The notes under the pieces: generated by a model
Told to the model about the DNA's origin: nothing
Database searches by the model: none
Seen by the model: only the letters and a program-made list of their open reading frames with translations
Part shown: piece by piece, positions 24,382 to 24,662 of the stretch
How the letters are laid out: every line of letters starts with the position of its first letter
Numbering within the stretch: position 1 is the first letter of the stretch
Origin: JBIOYL01 sp044870185
GTDB lineage: Bacteria > Actinomycetota > CALGFH01
NCBI GenBank assembly: GCA_044870185.1
Contig: JBIOYL010000092.1
Coordinates: 1 to 24,662, forward strand
Length of the DNA: 24,662 bases
Direction: 5' to 3'
Made by a program: the position numbers and the translations under genes

Positions 24382-24531
24382 TCTGCACGAGCTGGTCCGG
24401 AGCGTTCCATCGGCTCCAGCCAATATAGGCGTCTGCCGCCAGCAAGCCGCCCAGGCTGTCATCGCTGAGCGCGACGCGGACGGTCGCCCGGTTCTGCGGC
24501 TTGTGGTAGCGGACCTGAAGCTGAAACCGCT
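24382..24531 (-). other. Coding-like segment of unknown origin
   Basis: On the minus strand a frame reads QRFQLQVRYHKPQNRATV and then continues RVALSDDSLGGLLAADAYIG to WNAPDQLVQ. The composition looks protein-like, but I do not recognise a family. A plus-strand frame over the same bases (AVIAERDADGRPVLRLVVAD) also looks plausible, so the strand is uncertain. It directly abuts the truncated methyltransferase motif. Confidence 0.3.
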
Positions 24532-24662
24532 GGGGGAGGTCACCACCAAGGCAACCTGTCCGGCCAGCTCGGCACCGAGCAGGTCGGGGAGCCGGCGGGC
24601 GTCGCCGGTGACTACCCCGCCGGGGCCGGTGGCCTCGGCAGCATGCGCGTGGGCGAGGTTGG
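24532..24662 (-). pseudogene. Fragment of a TRM11/N6-type SAM-dependent methyltransferase, cut at its catalytic motif; runs off the window
   Basis: The minus-strand frame entering from the right edge reads NLAHAHAAEATGPGGVVTGDA, then RRLPDLLGAELAGQVALVVTSP. This matches the part of actinobacterial DNA/RNA methyltransferases before the TSPPY catalytic motif: a 'VVTGDA' acidic SAM loop, then 'LVVTSPPYG'. Here the motif stops after TSP in a run of five C (24532-24536). The expected PPYG and the remaining half do not follow in any frame inside the window. The gene is therefore truncated at its active site and likely inactive. The 5' end lies beyond 24662. A restriction- or tRNA-modifying role cannot be decided. 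Confidence 0.6.

Overview
This 24.7 kb window is chromosomal DNA of a very GC-rich actinobacterium, and species cannot be resolved. The support is codon use with almost exclusively G/C third positions, a near-canonical BldC regulator, a small PurL that works with PurS and PurQ, and promoters with TAnnnT -10 boxes placed 6-7 bases before start codons (leaderless mRNAs). The order bldC / conserved hypothetical / branched-chain amino-acid dehydrogenase / purM / purF matches, from memory, the arrangement around Streptomyces bldC.

Layout, left to right. 1-2.2 kb: a broken GIN-domain (DUF2807) lipoprotein gene, then bldC and its conserved neighbour on the minus strand. 2.4-5.9 kb: a Leu/Val/Glu-type dehydrogenase on the plus strand, sharing a CTAG stop with purM, which is coupled to purF. 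6.1-9.2 kb, plus strand: a MATE transporter, a D-2-hydroxyacid dehydrogenase and a VapBC toxin-antitoxin pair whose toxin seems to start at CTG. 9.3-13.1 kb, minus strand: a secreted LVIVD beta-propeller protein and purL. 13.3-14.6 kb, plus strand: an aquaglyceroporin with an operator-like palindrome in its promoter, then a pterin carbinolamine dehydratase-like gene. 14.7-18.7 kb, minus strand: a frameshifted ADP-ribosylglycohydrolase, an orphan sugar-type solute-binding lipoprotein, a chimeric phosphoribosyltransferase/epimerase ORF and a DprA-like SLOG protein. 18.8-21.5 kb, minus strand: purQ, a serine hydrolase, an HExxH membrane protein and purS. 21.6-22.9 kb, plus strand: a second VapBC pair and a DUF4190 membrane protein. 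23.0-24.7 kb, minus strand: a frameshifted MFS transporter and a DNA/RNA methyltransferase fragment that stops at its catalytic motif.

How the genes fit together. PurF makes phosphoribosylamine, PurS/PurQ/PurL convert FGAR to FGAM, and PurM closes the ring to AIR, so five purine genes lie on one strand as a stretched cluster. Between purQ and purL sits an accessory block of about 5.6 kb (DprA-like module, orphan binding protein, ADP-ribosylglycohydrolase, aquaglyceroporin). Most of the damaged or chimeric genes lie in such accessory segments. The DprA-like gene and the remnant of its phosphoribosyltransferase partner are the best candidate for a poorly described system. Two VapBC pairs and several operator-like palindromes add regulatory interest. 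Frameshifts could be real decay or sequencing/assembly errors; the sequence alone cannot separate these.
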